Of a stretch of 64,000 nucleotides of DNA, positions 61,452 through 64,000 are shown one piece after another. The DNA is taken from positions 310,001 to 374,000 of the forward strand of contig NZ_CALCZQ010000031.1 of assembly GCF_937903345.1 (NCBI RefSeq). Direction: 5' to 3'. Position numbers and translations under genes: made by a program. The notes under the pieces were generated by a model that saw only the letters and a list, made by a program, of their open reading frames with translations, made no database searches and was not told the DNA's origin. Positions within the stretch are counted from its first letter, which is position 1; the number at the start of each line of letters is the position of its first letter. Source of the stretch: an uncultured Emticicia sp. GTDB taxonomy: Bacteria; Bacteroidota; Bacteroidia; Cytophagales; Spirosomataceae.

Positions 61452-62375
61452 ATGAATTTCAAAATAAAAATGAAAAAACATTTGATTGACGACCTTTTTG
61501 CCAAAACGTTGGCAGAACATAGACAAGAGCCTTCTCGAAAAACTTTTGAGAAGTTTCAGTCACGATTACAAGAAAAACAACAAAAACCAAAGGCCGGCCT
61601 TCTTTTTGGCAATCTTTCTTGGACTTACTATGTCACTGCGGCATGTATCGCCATTGCTATTTCGGTTGGATTTTTGACTCAAAAAGAGAATTCAGTAAGT
61701 CCAGCAGCTGTATTTGCGGATTTGCCAAGTGGCAAGAAAAATACCGCTGAAACCGCTCCAAAAGTTGCAATTAATAGAGCAATACTTTCAGCAGAAAATG
61801 TTCAATCAATGCTAAAAAATATAAATAAGCTAAACTTAACAAAGCCAAAAAAAATAATTTTGTCTGCTGTTAAAAGTCTATCCGAAAAAAACGTTGCAAA
61901 CCAAAATCTTAGAATTCAGCAAGCACCGAATATAATCGTTGATGATTCATATGAAGAGCAAAATAGTGCGGAAACCAATACAGCAATTTTCGAAAACTCT
62001 ATAGTTGAAACAACTAAGCCAGCCGAACAAATTTCTCAAGGAATTTTCAGAACCGACATTGGCGAGTCGGTGGTAGTTGTGATTGAGCCAACCGATGCAG
62101 AAGTTGAGTTAATCCCTTCAATCAACCCAGATTCAAATATGTCTTTGGCGGAGGTAAAACGACTTGGTGAAGAAAAGGTAGAAAAAGAGAAGTCATTTAT
62201 CGCCAAATTATATAGTGAATACAAGCATTTTAAATACGGTGAGAAAGTAGATTTGAAGAAACTCGGCATAAAGGATGTTTTGGCACGTGTTGATGACAGC
62301 GTAATTAAAGAAGATATAGTCGATATACGTGATTTCGTACAAAGAAAAGTAAGCAGGTTACAACGCAAAGAATAA
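61452..62375 (+). CDS. Single-pass membrane protein, possible anti-sigma factor
   Basis: A 307-residue protein from the ATG at 61452; the TTG at 61389 and a Met at 61470 are alternatives. A short cytoplasmic part (KHLIDDLFAKTLAEHRQEPSRKTFEKFQSRLQEK) precedes one transmembrane helix (WTYYVTAACIAIAISVGFLT). A long, Ser/Thr/Glu-rich periplasmic region of low complexity follows. The layout fits the poorly conserved anti-sigma-like proteins that follow ECF genes in Bacteroidota. No zinc-binding (HxxxCxxC) motif is present. The function is inferred from position and topology. Confidence 0.65.
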   Translation: MNFKIKMKKHLIDDLFAKTLAEHRQEPSRKTFEKFQSRLQEKQQKPKAGLLFGNLSWTYYVTAACIAIAISVGFLTQKENSVSPAAVFADLPSGKKNTAETAPKVAINRAILSAENVQSMLKNINKLNLTKPKKIILSAVKSLSEKNVANQNLRIQQAPNIIVDDSYEEQNSAETNTAIFENSIVETTKPAEQISQGIFRTDIGESVVVVIEPTDAEVELIPSINPDSNMSLAEVKRLGEEKVEKEKSFIAKLYSEYKHFKYGEKVDLKKLGIKDVLARVDDSVIKEDIVDIRDFVQRKVSRLQRKE

Positions 62376-62428
62376 ATAAGGTTCTGACAGCACCTTTTAA
62401 ATATTTAGCATAAAAATAGATTGAAACT

Positions 62429-63478
62429 ATGAAAAAACTGCCCTTAGCCTTATTACTGATGATGAGCTCATTAGTAGTAAAAGCCAATTTTAAATCAGAT
62501 ACCACTATAGTCGAATTTACCGACAAAGGCATAAAAAGACGAGTTACTGTATTTGCGACAAGTAAAAAAGATTTCGATTTGCCGAAAACGCTCGACCTCG
62601 AAAATGTTTTGAAAAGCGTAGGTGTTGATTCTCTAGAACGAAAAAAAGCAATTATTTTGGCAGAAACCAATGGCTCAAAGCAGGATACAATCTTGTTAGT
62701 GGCTCGTGATGGTCGCGATATTAAGATTGTTATGAGAGCTCCAAAAGAAATCCTCGCTCGTCCGGATACACTTCGCAACGATAAAGAAGACCATTGGAGT
62801 CGTGAAACTAAAGTTTATAAGGAAGAAGACCGAGACGACGATTCTAATGACAATACAGCAACTATGAAAAAATCGAATTCAGGAAGATTTTTCTCACACA
62901 ACGATTTTGGCCTTTACTTAGGGCTAAATAATTGGGCAAAAGGCTCAGCTGTTGGTTCATCGTTGGTTACCTGGGGTTCAAGGTATGCGGCACTTTCTTT
63001 TCAAAAAAATATTACCTTAATCAATGGAAAACAAGTCGATTTAGCCTTTACTTACGGCCCAGAAGTAGCTTGGAATAATTTTATGTTGGACGAAAACAAG
63101 GTTGTCCAGATGCTGGGCAAACAAGTCGTTTTCAAAGATTTTGGACAAAATTTATCGAAAAGCAAATTGGTGGTACCGATGCTAAATCTTCCGATCATGC
63201 TTAATTTGGGTTTTGAGGAAGCTAAATTTCGAATTGGGCTTGGTGGCTATATAGGCTACCGAATTGGTGGATACAGTAAACTAAAATATGAGGGGGGAAA
63301 GAAAGAAAAAATTAAAGGAGGTTATGGTTTAGAAGATTTTAGATACGGCCTTACTGCCGAACTCGGTAAACGAAAAGGGGCCACTTTATTTGTAAGATAC
63401 GATTTAAACCAAGTATTTAAAGTTGAACAAACAAATGCAATAGGTTTGCAGGCGTGGTGTATTGGGCTTAGATTATAA
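62429..63478 (+). CDS. Outer-membrane beta-barrel protein
   Basis: A 349-residue exported protein (signal peptide to about residue 20, SSLVVKA). A charged Asp/Lys-rich region (about 60-150) is followed by a beta-barrel domain (about 155-349). Its alternating strands include FGLYLGLNNW, KQVDLAFTYGPEVAWNN, FRIGLGGYIGYRIGGY and a final QAWCIGLRL with an aromatic-poor but hydrophobic end, in the style of PorT/OmpA-like barrels. It is third in the sigma operon. The function is unknown. Confidence 0.7.
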   Translation: MKKLPLALLLMMSSLVVKANFKSDTTIVEFTDKGIKRRVTVFATSKKDFDLPKTLDLENVLKSVGVDSLERKKAIILAETNGSKQDTILLVARDGRDIKIVMRAPKEILARPDTLRNDKEDHWSRETKVYKEEDRDDDSNDNTATMKKSNSGRFFSHNDFGLYLGLNNWAKGSAVGSSLVTWGSRYAALSFQKNITLINGKQVDLAFTYGPEVAWNNFMLDENKVVQMLGKQVVFKDFGQNLSKSKLVVPMLNLPIMLNLGFEEAKFRIGLGGYIGYRIGGYSKLKYEGGKKEKIKGGYGLEDFRYGLTAELGKRKGATLFVRYDLNQVFKVEQTNAIGLQAWCIGLRL

Positions 63479-63805
63479 AATATTTCCGCAAGAAAATAAA
63501 AAAATGCTATCTAAATCAAATTTGGATAGCATTCGTTTCTATACTAACATTCAATTTTAATAGAACAATCAAAACACGTTATGAGCTTGTACAACAAACG
63601 CTAAAAAAGACCCTTTTTACTTTCCTTTGCTAAGTTTTTGTGAAAAATTTTCATTAAATACAATATTTAGAATTAATTGTGGTATTGTTAATTTAAAAGT
63701 GAGCATCTATAAAATGCAAAAGGTTGATAATTAGCACTTCAATGAATATTAAAAAGGGGTAAAAAATAATATTTGAAAAAAAATTTAAAAAAAAGTGTCT
63801 AACTA
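63479..63805. other. Gap after the sigma trio, with a terminator-like hairpin
   Basis: A stem of 63503-63516 with 63520-63533 (ATGCTATC/GATAGCAT core) follows the barrel gene. Its T-run is weak. No gene is seen in the rest of the gap before the tRNA-Tyr promoter. Confidence 0.5.
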
Positions 63806-63836
63806 TTTGACAAAATAAAAAAAGGATATAATTTTG
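63806..63836 (+). promoter_or_regulatory. Promoter of tRNA-Tyr
   Basis: TTTG (63806-63809), a 19-bp spacer and TAATTTTG (63829-63836) are an excellent fit to the Bacteroidota consensus, about 60 bp before the tRNA. Confidence 0.7.
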
Positions 63837-63896
63837 CACTCCAATTCAGCGACAAAGTAATCATTTAGAAACTGAAAAGGGTTAAGAAAATAATGA

Positions 63897-63980
63897 GGGG
63901 GTGTACCAGAGTGGCCAAATGGGGCAGACTGTAAATCTGCTAGTGTAATGCTTACGGTGGTTCGAATCCATCCGCCCCCA
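63897..63980 (+). tRNA. tRNA-Tyr (anticodon GUA)
   Basis: The acceptor GGGGGTG pairs with CGCCCCC and a discriminator A. The anticodon arm GCAGA-CTGTAAA-TCTGC gives GTA. A long variable arm (TAGTGTAATGCTTAC region) marks the class II tRNA-Tyr of bacteria. The T arm contains GGTTCGAATCC. The length is 84 nt. Confidence 0.95.
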
Positions 63981-64000
63981 CTCTTTTATTTAATGTATAA

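Noticed and set aside
1..64000. CRISPR array or intact insertion sequence
   Set aside because: No regularly spaced direct repeats of 23-47 bp and no transposase or integrase gene were seen.

Overview
The window is a contiguous piece of an AT-rich chromosome from a member of the Bacteroidota, most likely a Cytophagales-type aerobe (inference). The evidence is Bacteroidota-type promoters (TTG or TTTG, 19-20 bp, TAnnTTTG) at several genes and all three tRNAs, little Shine-Dalgarno sequence, a C-terminal type IX secretion sorting domain, DUF1080 and GH3/beta-lactamase fusion proteins, and an ECF sigma/membrane protein/outer-membrane barrel trio. Three tRNAs are present: Val(UAC), Cys(GCA) and Tyr(GUA). 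No rRNA, CRISPR array or intact insertion sequence was seen.

Positions 1-18136 form an aromatic-acid catabolic island. It opens with the tail of an SDR dehydrogenase and a COG2159 amidohydrolase resembling 4-hydroxyphenyl-beta-ketoacyl-CoA hydrolase. A PhzS-like flavin monooxygenase, an exported DUF3237 protein, a PcaK-type transporter, an LCIB/C-type (theta) carbonic anhydrase-like protein, a MetE-C-like methyltransferase and a secreted alpha/beta hydrolase follow. An AraC regulator then stands back to back with a complete protocatechuate branch: pcaH, pcaG, pcaB, a pcaD-pcaC fusion, pobA, a fused 3-oxoadipate CoA-transferase, an intruding DUF4143 AAA ATPase, and pcaF. Together these genes can convert 4-hydroxybenzoate through protocatechuate to succinyl-CoA and acetyl-CoA. 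The upstream genes plausibly feed hydroxycinnamates or methoxylated aromatics into it.

Positions 18200-32250 are mainly housekeeping and sugar-acid genes: fusA, tRNA-Val with a decayed partial copy, a hexuronate cluster (uxuA, kdgK, eda, convergent uxaB), terC, plsC, gatC, a membrane protein, a ROK glucokinase, an SDR and an MlaE/MlaF lipid transporter pair. Positions 32300-43050 hold a GH3/beta-lactamase fusion, lon, a secreted amidohydrolase, a TauE/SafE permease, a DUF983 protein, a DUF481 barrel and a small membrane protein.

Positions 43096-51809 carry a minus-strand surface-glycan group: a GT2 transferase, two large membrane proteins, a T9SS-exported GH42-like protein, an NAD-dependent epimerase and a small lipoprotein. 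A nested palindrome of about 240 bp separates the epimerase from the GT2 gene. Positions 51968-63980 contain lhgO, a flavin amine oxidase, a penicillin acylase family protein, an AEC transporter, a DUF1080 protein, an orphan phage tail-tube (gp19-like) protein with a signal peptide, tRNA-Cys, the ECF sigma trio and tRNA-Tyr.

The observations most worth following are the exported tail-tube protein, the carbonic anhydrase-like and MetE-like genes inside the aromatic island, the nested palindrome, and a palindromic repeat translated in frame inside the GH3/beta-lactamase protein.
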